A DNA stretch of 64,000 nucleotides from positions 75,980 through 139,979 of the forward strand of contig JTDE01000201.1 in assembly GCA_014338405.1 (NCBI GenBank), written 5' to 3'. This document shows, one piece after another, positions 12,801 through 24,800 of the stretch; within the stretch, counting starts at the first letter, position 1, and the number at the start of each line of letters is the position of its first letter. This DNA is from Paragonimus skrjabini miyazakii. Taxonomy: Eukaryota; Platyhelminthes; Trematoda; Plagiorchiida; Troglotrematidae. Under the pieces are notes generated by a model. That model was not told where the DNA came from. It made no database searches and was given only the letters and a program-made list of their open reading frames with translations. Made by a program: the position numbers and the translations under genes.

Positions 12801-15800
12801 ATCTGGTTAATTTCAAGTTGAACATCACATAGTTGATGAGCTCTAGTGAGAGCGAAACACCAGTCTGGTGCTTCTTTTCAAAAGAGACTGACTGGTAAGT
12901 CTATCTGAATGCAAAGGCTACGATCAAATATGAGTGATGTTCAACTTGAAATTAACCAAATCCTCGACTACTCATCAGTAATCTAATCTGGTTATCTTCG
13001 AAATCCCGTCACAAATCCATATTTGCGAATGGTCTGTAACTGTGATTGAAAACGAGGATTTAGTAGAAAAATGCCGATACTTGACTGTAATCTCGGGTAG
13101 AGTGAAGAACCGTAAGACATTTCAAAGGTAGAAATAAACACCTGTTGCTGCCACGTTCACAGCGTCGGAGATGGGCGATTGACCTTTGTCTACCGTCCGG
13201 TTGACATTTGTTCATCTAATTAGGCGTTGGCATCTCGGCCACATTGGATCACTGAATTTCTGCCTTCTGATTGGCTGATTGTCAAACTGGTCATAGTTGT
13301 ATCTAATATGACACATTCATTATGGCTCTGTTCTGGGTGAGTTGCTATACTTCGTGTTCTCATTACACAGGGTTACGACAAGAATGAAGATTACCAACTG
13401 ACAACGGCTATTGCGAGAAAATCTCATGATTTTGGTTCTCATTAATGAAACGTGTCCTGTAAACCCGCGGATTCATAACCGCCACAGAAAAAAATACATT
13501 GGTGGTTGACGTGTGGCGTAGTATGGCGGAGCCTGACGTAACGGACCAATCGAGCCGCCACCCATAGATTGGTTTCATTTTCATAAAGGCGATCGACACA
13601 TCCATCCAGCACCCAACCATGTACGCTAGAGTCACATGCTTACCTACTCCTACCTGTCTACACCCCCACCCTGTAACATGGTGGTCTGTCTACCCCATCC
13701 CATCTACTCTATTTATCCTGTCGCCCAGTGACCTGTGACATCATCTTATTGGATTTGCATTCACGACGAAAGGACGCTTTCTACCGAACCTACACTGTGG
13801 GGGTGAGTGCTATCGAATTACCGAGTTCGTTTGCTAAACATTTTGGCGGTATCGTATCTCCGCAACAATTTCGGAATTCGGATGCAATCGCCTTAGACTT
13901 AGAACTGTCCCAAATCCGATCCGGTTCTTTCTACCGCATCCGATCGACCGAACCCGCGTTTGGCGAGGTACGCGTCCTCAGTGGACAGTCTTCACGCTCA
14001 TCCTCCAATGTTCAAGAGGGTAACTACTCAAACAAGTTGCTCGTCTCACTTCAGTCTCAAACGAAACATCAACAAAGAGTTTCGCATCACAAGATTAGTC
14101 ATGCTGTACAATCATCCATACGACATCATAGTCGAACAATACTAGGCGTCGCCTAATCCCCGACGAAGTCGACGAACTTTGGCCATTCAGGTTCACTTAA
14201 TGTTTAACTTCGTTTCTATTCACTTCACTAACCTATTACTAATATTTACAACTCTGAACCGCATAGATGTCATTCGACTAAGTTCGGCTAAACATTCTTT
14301 GCTAGAATTCGTTTCTAATTACCTTACTAAGCTTTAAAAACTTTCGGTTGCTTGTTATAGCCTTATTCTGTTTTCTTTGACTGTTTGTAGAATCCAAGTA
14401 AAACTAATTTAGTTTTCTCTACTAATCTTTGGGCTTATCTCGTATGTGCTATTGTCTTGCTTTGATTCGAACCGATGTCAATTTCTAGGCAATTGTTTGT
14501 CTCTAATTTTTAACCGGTTGTCGAAACCGTTTGTTCGAGTTTTTGCACATAGTTCTGACAAGGCGCAAAGTATGAAGGTTTAGGCGCACTTGATTGGTAC
14601 ACATGGCCCATTTGTGGACATGTGATGATCCTTATGCTTTCCAGTATGCGATTAAAGCCTATGTCAACAACATATCTGAAACACTGATGCTCAAGTGTCA
14701 GACAACTATGCGAAAGAGAGCAAGTCTCGAACGGGAAGAAAATCTGAGGCGTGTCCTTGAGATTTAAGTTCTACCAAAGCTTTTACGTCTGAATGTGAAT
14801 ACCAAGGTCCCAACACTTTACAAACAAGCCGCCGAGTTCACAGGGATGGTAAGGTAGTATCTGCAGCTTGTATTGTTCCATTTACTTCTCGATCGACGCC
14901 CACAAATTGTGGCACCATTCAAGTTACTGATTCCGATTAGCCGGTGTCTCCTCTGACGTTTCAAAACACAAACAGTGTGAGTCAGGAGGACCTCAACCCC
15001 GAAGAGGACAGCACATACAAACACACACAGCGTGATACATCATTCCGTCCCTTCTGGACTGTTGTGCCTTAAGTCAAGTTGCAGGAGTAAACCGTCGACA
15101 CGTTGGTGCAGGCTAAAACCGGATGGTCCTGACTGTTTTGCACCTGGTTACAACGGAAACCTCTAACTGGGTGTGACTTGTAGTTAGCGCATGTCGGATC
15201 GTGTGGATGCGTCATAATCAAGTCGACTTGGTGGTACATACTAGCCTATCACCCCCCAGGGAAACGAATGAGTCCTATGTTGACGCAGACTCGCCTTTGT
15301 AACCGGAATGCCTGGGTGCTACCGTTTTCATCAGAATGGGTTGTCAACAATCACGTATGATGTAGAGCCCTTGAACATCCTCATTGGGAATTTAACAAGA
15401 AATAAGTAACACAAAGTTTGACAAGCAAGACTTGACCTCGCTAAGTCTGTTACTAGCACATTTAGCAAAACAGTGCAGTTGACTGTCGGTCCTCACCTTC
15501 GTCTTTCCTGACCCAGTTGGACCGACCAACATCAAGCCGTGACGAACAACCGTGGTCTCAAACAGTTGAATGCACTTATGTAAAAATCCTGCAAACAAAA
15601 AGAAAAGATGAGATACAACAAACTCGACGAGTGTACCGAATCAAACAGGGAACTTCAAATAGTGGATAGCATAAAAAATTCTTGTTTCCCAGAAGGTATG
15701 TTAAAAACAAGAAATAATGAAATTAAAAACCCAGTGATCGTTGTGTGCGTTTTCCATGCGGTTTGTCCACTCGGTAAACCAAACCAAGAAAGAAAACCGG

Positions 15801-18800
15801 TAGTGCTTATGCGATTAGTGACTATCGAATCTCAAAACAGTCTATAGCGTCGTTTGAAATGATTTATTGATCGGACTCAGTACACACTGAAAGGAACTGG
15901 AATTTTAGCGAAACGCCCGAAGATGGTACGGTTAGTATGTGATAGTTAGCATGTAGAATTGTCCAACAGAAGTGCATGTATAACCTAGTGAGCTGCGTCT
16001 CGATAGCGTCTATAGCAGCACAAGACATCAAAGTTTTTGCACAATGTTGTCTTTATCATAAATTAAAATTTTTCACTAACATTTTGGGACTACAAGATGG
16101 GCTTTTGATTTATTTAGCCGATCGATAGTTTACTCATTTCCAATCTGAGTTTTTCTCATAATTTAATGCTATCTATGGATCATAAGAAAGTTATCACTTC
16201 TAAATCAGTTGGTGCCTTGAGATTAACAAACCCTTACTGAGCGAGTCGGAAGGAAAGAACTAAAGAGTGTCATTAATTGATTGTTCCGTCAGAGTCTAAG
16301 CCAAAATATTCCACTGATCTTAACACAGCTATGATATTGAGTTGAAAGATTCGAAAAGTTTACAACAATTTTAGTAGGTGGATTGTGAACATTCAGTCTG
16401 AACATTACTTAATGTTTTTCAAAAGACCAGCATAAGCCTAGAAACTGACAGTTATGTGCTAATCATTTGATGCGTAATGGACTATGAGCTTCAAGAACGT
16501 GAGAATTCTGCCTAGAAGCAATCGTGTCATTCTTACAGTGCTGGTCAATGCATTGAATATCACTTTTTCTGAACGTGAAACAATCTGTCCCTTTTGTTCA
16601 AATGAACAACACAGATAAAACACTAATGTCGTGTGATAAATTCACTTCATGCACTCTCTTCAACTGTAACTGTATAACACCTAAACTTAATCTAGGCTAG
16701 CAGCAATATTCTGTGGTTATATTAACTGAAAACATGAATCTATCCATATCAAGCCGATTGGTTCCATCGTCCCTATATATCCAGCAATTATCAACATCAT
16801 TACTCACAAGCGAAAGTGGTTAAGTGTTCACATATGATAATTCGGTCGTGCCTAATGTGAGGTCAATGGTGCAGTGGTAAACACGATTGCCTCATAAACA
16901 GCGTGGCCGGAGTTCTAGTCCCGACAGTGGCGATGATATGCACTAATGACGAGCTGCTCTAATGAGAGCGAAACTCGAGTCTAGTGCTTCTGCTATTCGC
17001 AAGGGGCAGGCTCGTTAATCTATGGGTATGCGAGAACTGCGATCAATTGTGGGTGATATTCAACTTGAAAATAATTATGTTATTTCGATTGAAAGCAGTT
17101 ATTCTGGACTGTTATATGAGATACGCGTCCCTTTTTTAAGAGTATGCAATGACAAGCCTTCAAGGGCGCAGTAATTACAGAACATCAGGTTTCATCCACT
17201 TCTATCTTATTAATCCCGACTGACAATGATAGTCTAAATGAAAATGACCTTAAAACCATTTGGTTATCGTGACAATAAGTTATGCTTGCTGATATTATCC
17301 TTTGGGTATCTCCTTTGAAGAAATCTAAAAGTTTGTTCTCTTGATGAACTTGCATAGAACAAAGAGAAGATGCAATTGATGAGATGTTTTCCGGAGTAAA
17401 ATTTCGTATATTCTGATCACACATGGACATATAACTAATTTCCACAGGACGGGAGTCATGGCTTAAGAAATTAAACAGACGGACACAATAACTGGAAATA
17501 AAATTTGTGGGAATGCCGACTACTGGGGTAGCCGGAGCGTCAAAATAAATTGTTTTTCAACACACGGGGGGGGGGGACTGTGACGTTTAATAGTCAAAGC
17601 CTCAGCAAACTGGAGTATACATTTCTGGTTGCTCTGAAAAATCAAGGAGAATGCTTCATGAACTTTGATTCAATGTCTTGTTTGTATTATGTGCTTTACA
17701 ACTGATGAGGCTAGGTGCCGTCCGTCGGCATCTGTACAAGTACCTGGAGTTTCTAACTGAATTTTAAACCATTTGGGAATATGATCCTTGATACTAACAA
17801 CTAGTTGTTGGTTTGTCTTCCCTATACAGCTCATACTGCAACTATAGTAGTATTTGTATAAACAGTGGGATGTGGCAGACTTAGACTGTTTAACCTCTTG
17901 GGCCATGACTCTCGCCCTGTGGAATTTAGTTACATGTTCATATGTGATCAGAATATATGAAATGCTACTCCGGAAAACATCACATTAACTGCGTCTTCTC
18001 ATTGTTCTATGCAAATAAGTTATGTAACACAAGTTTGTCAACAAACATCGTAAACGTTGTTAAACAGTGGTTTGGGGTCTAAGCCGTTCAATAGCTTTAT
18101 TTTATACTGATCCTCTAAACCCAAGGAAAACTAAATAAGTGAAGTACAGACCGGATTCCAGTTCGGTGGCTCTAATTAATTTGTCAGACTACCACTGCAG
18201 TTCTCATAGTGTGAACGGGGTTCAGCAATATGTCCTTAGTTTGGTAGTTCTAAGACCTTGCTACTAAACTCTCGCGAACTTTACATGTAGACAGAGAGAG
18301 GGCAAGAGAGTGTTGTCTTATTCACACAGGTTGTGAACTCTATCCAATCCTCTACCGCTCAGTTACATTGGATACAAAGAGTATAGATCGTGTAACAGTT
18401 ATCAAGGTAACTCAGCTCGATGAATTCTCATATTACTCCAACGAATCCTGTGCATCGTACATACGCTGTGTAAACACTCTCTTCCAACAGTTAACCCGAC
18501 CTCATAACGGGCACCATTTTATTATCGCCAAATTATATAGGATTCATTTTTAACCACAGTAGAAACTGGCGTCCGTGTGTACTTTTAGTCAGTTCCCGGT
18601 GGCCCCTAGATTGTCCTTGTGTACGTAAACGGGGCGGATAACATTTGATTTCCAAAAATCGAGACGGTTTTGAACGCAGACTTAGAGACAGACTAAAAAT
18701 CAATTATACTTACCTTCAACATCAAGCAAACCCATTTTACCACAAGATGTTTTCAAAGCAGTTGTCAGATCACCGTAATCTACGGGCGCTTCCCTAAAAT

Positions 18801-21800
18801 GGAGATAATTAAACGTTATCGAAATATCACATTCTATTATGCGAAAAGAATGTGCCCGGTGACAAACATTAATGTAGGTAACTTACATCAGATAACTGAA
18901 AAGCAGAATGGGAAGAAGAGAAGGGGAATTAAATGAGACAAAAAGGTAATTAACTTTGTCATCGCTGGTATGGTAAAATGTTCGAAAAACGATTGAGAAC
19001 GCACCGAATGTTCGGGAACAAATCTGAAACAATCCCGTTGAATAGTTTCAAATCGTCCGATAAGAATTTTGGCACATTGACATCCCGAATGGCACGCAGA
19101 CAAATAAGATCCTAGAAATGGGTTAATAAATTGCTGTTAGAGTGATTGCTGCTAAACTACAAGAAACAAACAAGTCGCAGTAAGCATGGTATATCATAAT
19201 GTGTAAACCGGTGCTTTACGATGACGGTTACAGTCTGGAAGTAGATTTGAAGGTCCATCTGTTTCTGTGCCATGAATAATATCCCGAGAAAATTCAATCA
19301 ATTCAAATAATTCTCTTCTTTTTAGATAGCTGCAAGATGAATTCAACAGTCGGTTTGCGCAGACACTAAACAATATGTAGTTAATTATGAGATACGCCAT
19401 AAAGCAATCGGTTTTCGTACAATTATATTCAGATTCTCACTATCAGTCATGCACTCCACAAACGCTCTTCTTCATGTTTAGACCTTTATGATGAACTGTC
19501 AAATGAATAGGATTTGTAGAGCGCAGCGGAAAAGTTGCCAGTTTAATTATCCTTCCAACAGGTTACTAGTCCCAGTGGAGAAATTAAAAAACAAGAAAGA
19601 AACTGATCGTGAATAGGTATCAGTTTGAGGGGAAGCAATATAAAGAACGGTGTTCTATTGAATTACTGGCTTCGGTGTTGTCTTGAACATTTTCTGTTGC
19701 TTTTAATTGGAGGTGTTTACAATTATTTATCTAACCGTTTAAAGTGAACAGCATTTACTAGGTTGTCTCGTCTGACACCATTCGGTTCCCTGAAAGTCAG
19801 ACAATGAACTAAGTTGTTAATACTTCTTGCGAGGATTAGTCGCCAGAATCTATGGATATGTGTGGATGACAGTAGCACTTACAGGACATGTGCATAATTT
19901 CAGTTGACTCAAGCTGCTGAGTGGTTACATCAACTTCACGAGGTAGGGTGGCATAGACAGTGTACATTTGCTGTATTCCCATTGATTTGTTCAACCAGCA
20001 TCTTTCAAAAAGAAGCACTGGACTCAAGTTTCGCTCTTGTTAAAGCTCGTTAGTGGTGTCACAACCGGGATTCGAAATTCGACCATGTTCTCACAACATA
20101 TCCGTGTTGACCACTGCATCACTGACCTCACTAGGCACGACCAAATTGTTCTATGCGAACGCTTGGCCACATTGGTTTGTGAGTAATACTCAGATTGCTC
20201 GGTCGCCCCAAGAGATGATACACTAACTATCATGTCGGATTCATCCGACAACCCTACGACTAAAATTTATCTTTACGTCGAAATCGCAGAAATCGGTAAA
20301 TGTGTTGAGCAATATTTTGATCACTAATAATTGGTGATGTAAGAGGTGAGTAAGACGGAGATGGGGTTATTTTAACACTCAGTGAAATATCTCAATGCGA
20401 TGGTGAGATTCAGTCAAAACTCGTAGCAGATGGAGCCCAAACAACACGAGAGATTGAATGAGTCATCACTGGTTACTAGTGAGGGATCCGTGGTCAGTAT
20501 GTATTGAATATCACTCACAATCGTTTGCGGCTGTCATATTATCTTCAACTTTTCAGCTAACCTTTTCTAAAAGAAGTATCACTTTTTCAAAGAACGAAAC
20601 TGGGATATAGTGCTTCTTTATTAAAGAGGCTAACTGAAAAAGTTTGTGGAAATGCGATAGATACTAGTCTTTGTGAGTGATTTCGCGGTTGTTAAGACCC
20701 ATTAGGTGCACACACGCGGTGAGCCCTTGATCACATATGCAACTATGGGAACGGCCGGTGATGACAGTTGTGGTCACTAATTAATTGGAGGTTCTGAACT
20801 AGCGAGACAAGCTTTAAAATAACAGATGCAAACACGAGAACGAAAGCGCAGTACAAAATGTACTAAACAAACCATACGGTGTATCTTTATAAGCATTGCG
20901 GATTCACACTCGCCTTTTCTGTCAGAGTCACTGAACGCGTACGTCAATTGACTTTAGGGTCCGGTCTGCAAGCGATACACTTCAAACGTTCACATTTAGA
21001 ACACATCATCATCATCATAAACAATACATCAGTGGTTCTCACTGATGCTTAACTGCCACACAATCACACAAAAAACAGGAAACCCCGGTACAGGAAGAGA
21101 AAAGAAAAAAGGAGAGGGGCAGAATGGACCTAATTACTAGAAGTAGTTTCAGAACACAGTACTTACTGACAGGATGACCTAAGAAGTTTGACGGTTCAGT
21201 CCATATCAGATTACGTAGTAAGAGAATTTTATGCTGAATAAGTTAGATGGCTCATCTGGTATTCTTAATCTATATTTGCATAGAATGAGCTGCATTAAAC
21301 CTTCCTGTTTTGTTAACAAAGAAGATTACTATTAAGTTCCACCAGATTTAGGACACAGGATTTCGTATTCAACGTATGTCTACTCTGAAAACCGTTTGCC
21401 TGAAACTCAGGTTATATTCCGCTCTTCCTCTTCCTCTAGTCTACGTCTCTGTAACTGTCTAGCACATTTCCCGCAAAAATTAGCAATCCTTAGTTTAAAG
21501 CTGAACATCACTCAAATTTGACCGCAACCTTTGCATTCACATAGACTTTCCAGTCAACCACTTTCGAGAAGAAGCACTAGACTCGAGTTTTGCTTTTGTT
21601 AGAGCTCGTCGATAGTGTATATCCTTGCCACGGCCGGGATTTGAACTCCGGCCACGCTTTCGTAAGGTAACCGTGTTGACTACACGTCCGTAATCAGGAA
21701 TATCGTCTAGCAGTTTTGGTGAGATCGGAGATTTCAACCCGTTTCAGAAGTCCTAATCGCGGAGTTATCGATTGGAGTTAACGGGACAGTTACTGTCTCT

Positions 21801-24800
21801 CCTCTTGAAACGATCTGGCAACCTGATCACTACTCACAAGCGGTAGTGGTTGAACGTTCAGATATGATAATTCAGTCGTGTGAGGTCAGTGTCGCAGTTG
21901 TTCACATCGTTTGCTCAAGAAAGCGTGGCGTGGAGATCAGACCTTGGTCGTGGTAAGCATATGCACTACTGACGAGCTCTACTGAGAGCGGAACTCGAGT
22001 CTAGTGCTTGTTTTCGAAAAAGGTCGACTAGAATGTCAATGGGGATGCTACAGCTATGATCAACTGTGAGTGGTGTTCAACCTAAAATTAACCAAATCCC
22101 CGACTACTCATCAGTAATCCTCAGTTTAATTAACACTCTAGACCTCATATAACCCACCACCGCTATTTTTAGGCGCTTGCCGTGAGTTTCACATTCACTT
22201 TATTCCTGTTGCGCCCCATTATAATTGTTCTCGTAAGTTTATTTTTTTGGTTGTCATTAGAACACTGTTCGCGAGCACTAACCATTTCGAGCTCCGACAG
22301 TGAGTATTCACTATTGTTATACTTATTCGTACATGTCACTAACATTGATTTAACTAAAGTTAAATGTTCGTACACGATACAGTTTATTCTTTACCATAGG
22401 ACTTATGCGACTTTAATCGAGGGAGCATTATTTCAAGTTATTAGCCTTCATTTCAACCGATTTCTATAGAATCAGTGATGAACGGAACTAAGCTTGTAAC
22501 CCGATATCCACAGATATGCTATCTTATTTGTTCAAGTACAAATTACCACCAGTATATTTAGTGCACGTGAGTAGGATTTGGAAAGTTTTGGTCTCTGTCC
22601 CCTGACGAAATAGTCTATATAGGCCAGTTGAAAAGTGGACCATTATCGACCCGTCACTAGGGCACAAACCTACCAGAGCAAGTCTTCAATCTTGAGACAG
22701 TCAGAATATACGACAGCTGTAGTATTGGGAGACAACATCAGTCACATCCGTCCAGACAGTGCACGCTTGAAACATGTAAGCATATATTCATGTTAGACTC
22801 TAAATTAAGATTTATTCAATAAATACAAGGAGCTGTGGCAAAACGTCATCAATTTAAACTGCCTAACACTTATTCATTTCATCTCGTCAACAGGTCACTT
22901 ACCTCATCCATTTCTGGATTTTGCCGTTTGAGATTTCCGGCAGCGGATATAACACTTTTCACCGCGCGCATTCCGAAGTCATAGTGATCTTGAGTGCTCA
23001 ACTGTTCGGAAGACAGTTTGAAAGTGGTCACGATCTTTTTGGACAGTAGACGTGCATCGGAGAATCCGAAAGAGAATAACGAGATTTCCGCAATAAGCGC
23101 ATAATCTGGCACCATCATAGCAACCGGACGGAATAGCGCCTTTAAGTTGTCCGGCAATTCCGTTCTACCGGCATAACCTGGGTTCATAGTAATGAACACA
23201 GCACAAGAAGGTTTCAAAACCAATTCATCGCCCTCGAAGATGAACCGGTCCAGACGTTGTTGTTGAGCTTTTTGGATCGTGGTAATTTGTTGCGCGACCA
23301 CCGATAACACCTCAATATCGATTCGATTGAACTCATCGAAACAGGCCCAAGCGCCAGCTGAGGCAAGACCTTTGAAGAATTTACCCATAGCCATGAAGTC
23401 CAATTGATCGGAACAGTTGAATACGACGCACTGAATTGCAAAAGCCTTGCCCAAATCTTTCGTTGTCTCGGTTTTTCCCGTTCCGGCAGGACCTGCGGGT
23501 GCTCCACCAAATTTCAAATGCAGTGCTCCGGTAAGTGTCAAGTAGCATCGATCCGTTAACGGGGTAATCACCAGTCGTGTGGTATTACCCAAATATTCAT
23601 AACCATAATTGAATTCTGCATTGACAGCACGAAGTTTCAGTTCTTCTTCTTGTGGGTTCCAATAATAACGAAGTTGACTAATCCATTCGAAGTCGTTCAC
23701 GTTTTTAACCCCCTCCTCCATCATTCGGGATACCACATCACGTGCATGCACCTCTATCACAATCAAAGCCGACAAGGTCATCCGACCGATTTTGGTTAGG
23801 TTACCGCGCACTAATTCACGTAGGCCATCCAGCTGCTTCAGCAGGTTAGGGTACAGTTGCTGCACATTATCCGATGCAATAGCTTCCGTTACTTCGCTGG
23901 TCCAGAATGTCTGACAGACGGCAATCACGACTTGTCCGGGCCAATTCAATACCCATTCAGTGCGCGGAGTCTTACAATAGGCGTCTATGGCACGTCCGAT
24001 GATAGTACGTAACGAAAATCGCATCAGGCGCTCGATTTCCAGCATCCATTCTTCAACGTTCCCAGTCGGGTAGGTAGTTTTTTCGAACTTGACACATTCA
24101 CCTTCCGAGGAGTACATGGCTGTAATTTCCAGATCCGGTTGGAAATTTAGCTATCAAGAAAGCATAAGCAGACTGTTAGTTGGTCAATATATTCTGAAGA
24201 ATCGGGAAGAGTTTTTACCGGGTTGGGTAAACCTTATCCATTGGTTCACAATGTTCACCGTGTAAAAATGAATGGATCGTTTAAATATTTCAGAAATATG
24301 TATACGTAAGGTCATGGGTTGCAATGAGGTCTCTGTGTGTAAACATCCGCATTGCAGACAGTGAAGTTTTAATGTGTGAAAACGCCAGTTTTAATGAAAG
24401 CGAGGCGAATGTCTAAGAGTTAGGGAAGGATTATGTTTTAGGCGACCAAGAGTGTGGTATTAGTTTGTAACTGTGAATCGCGGCTACTCTGGATGGGAGA
24501 TGTCGGTCTGTGAATATTCAGTCATCGATGTACGTGTTTAATCGCACGCATCCGGATAACATTATAAGGTGAGTTACAATGAAGTTAATCTGCAGATATT
24601 CAATGGTGAAGGTCAAGAGAGTTCAGTCGTTCACTCTTTAAAGAGACATGGATTTAAGTAACTGGGCTGGATGTCAACCAATCGTCTTGCACGTCGAGAT
24701 GACCTTGTTAATGTCATGTGCACTTGGCGAAGGAGGTAAACGATAACTTGATACAAAAATAGACAGCTATCAGTAGGTTATAGTTACGATGTGTCACGGT

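Larger units (their letters stand above)
10816..15496 (-). other. 4.7-kb DNAH1-like intron between the two halves of AAA2
   Basis: Holds a SINE family A pair (12403-12982), an unidentified 84-codon minus frame at 11576-11830, a 142-codon plus frame at 13728-14156, and a 55-codon plus frame at 14603-14767. The block at about 13180-14620 has longer open stretches and more even base use than the flanks, as seen in decayed retroelements, but I could not name a family. Confidence 0.5.
17351..18013 (-). mobile_element. Penelope-like element relic (GIY-YIG domain) flanked by inverted repeats
   Basis: Minus-strand translation of about 17490-17890 gives a GIY-YIG-like nuclease: YYSCSMSCIGKTNQQL, IKDHIPKW and SSVVKHIIQTRH, with a continuing frame EALTIKRHSPPP and PTNFISSYCV downstream. 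This is the C-terminal nuclease of Penelope-like retroelements, which pair it with a telomerase-like reverse transcriptase. The RT part is absent, so the copy is 5'-truncated. It has an in-frame stop after QTRH and an 11-base G run (17566-17576) within the coding region. The first Y of the GIY motif is degraded to MSCIG. Flanking 128-bp repeats in opposite orientation are listed separately. Confidence 0.78.
15589..18713 (-). other. 3.1-kb DNAH1-like intron
   Basis: Carries a family A SINE at 16798-17073 and a Penelope-like relic with inverted repeats at 17351-18013. The remainder (15589-16797 and 18014-18713) is AT-rich without recognised features, except a short open frame at 15608-15847 of no known family. 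Confidence 0.6.
19112..22902 (-). other. 3.8-kb DNAH1-like intron with four SINE family A copies
   Basis: Contains SINE family A copies at 19991-20275, 20506-20684 (an inverted pair), 21501-21690 and 21691-22119. A (ATC)n tract lies near 21007-21021, followed by a short hairpin catcagtg/cactgatg at 21027-21047. Plus-strand frame at 22182-22469 (95 codons) is hydrophobic and unassigned. Confidence 0.6.

Noticed and set aside
16867..16921. Functional tRNA gene
   Set aside because: Boxes A and B are present but there is no acceptor stem or anticodon arm; the same unit recurs many times attached to a SINE body.
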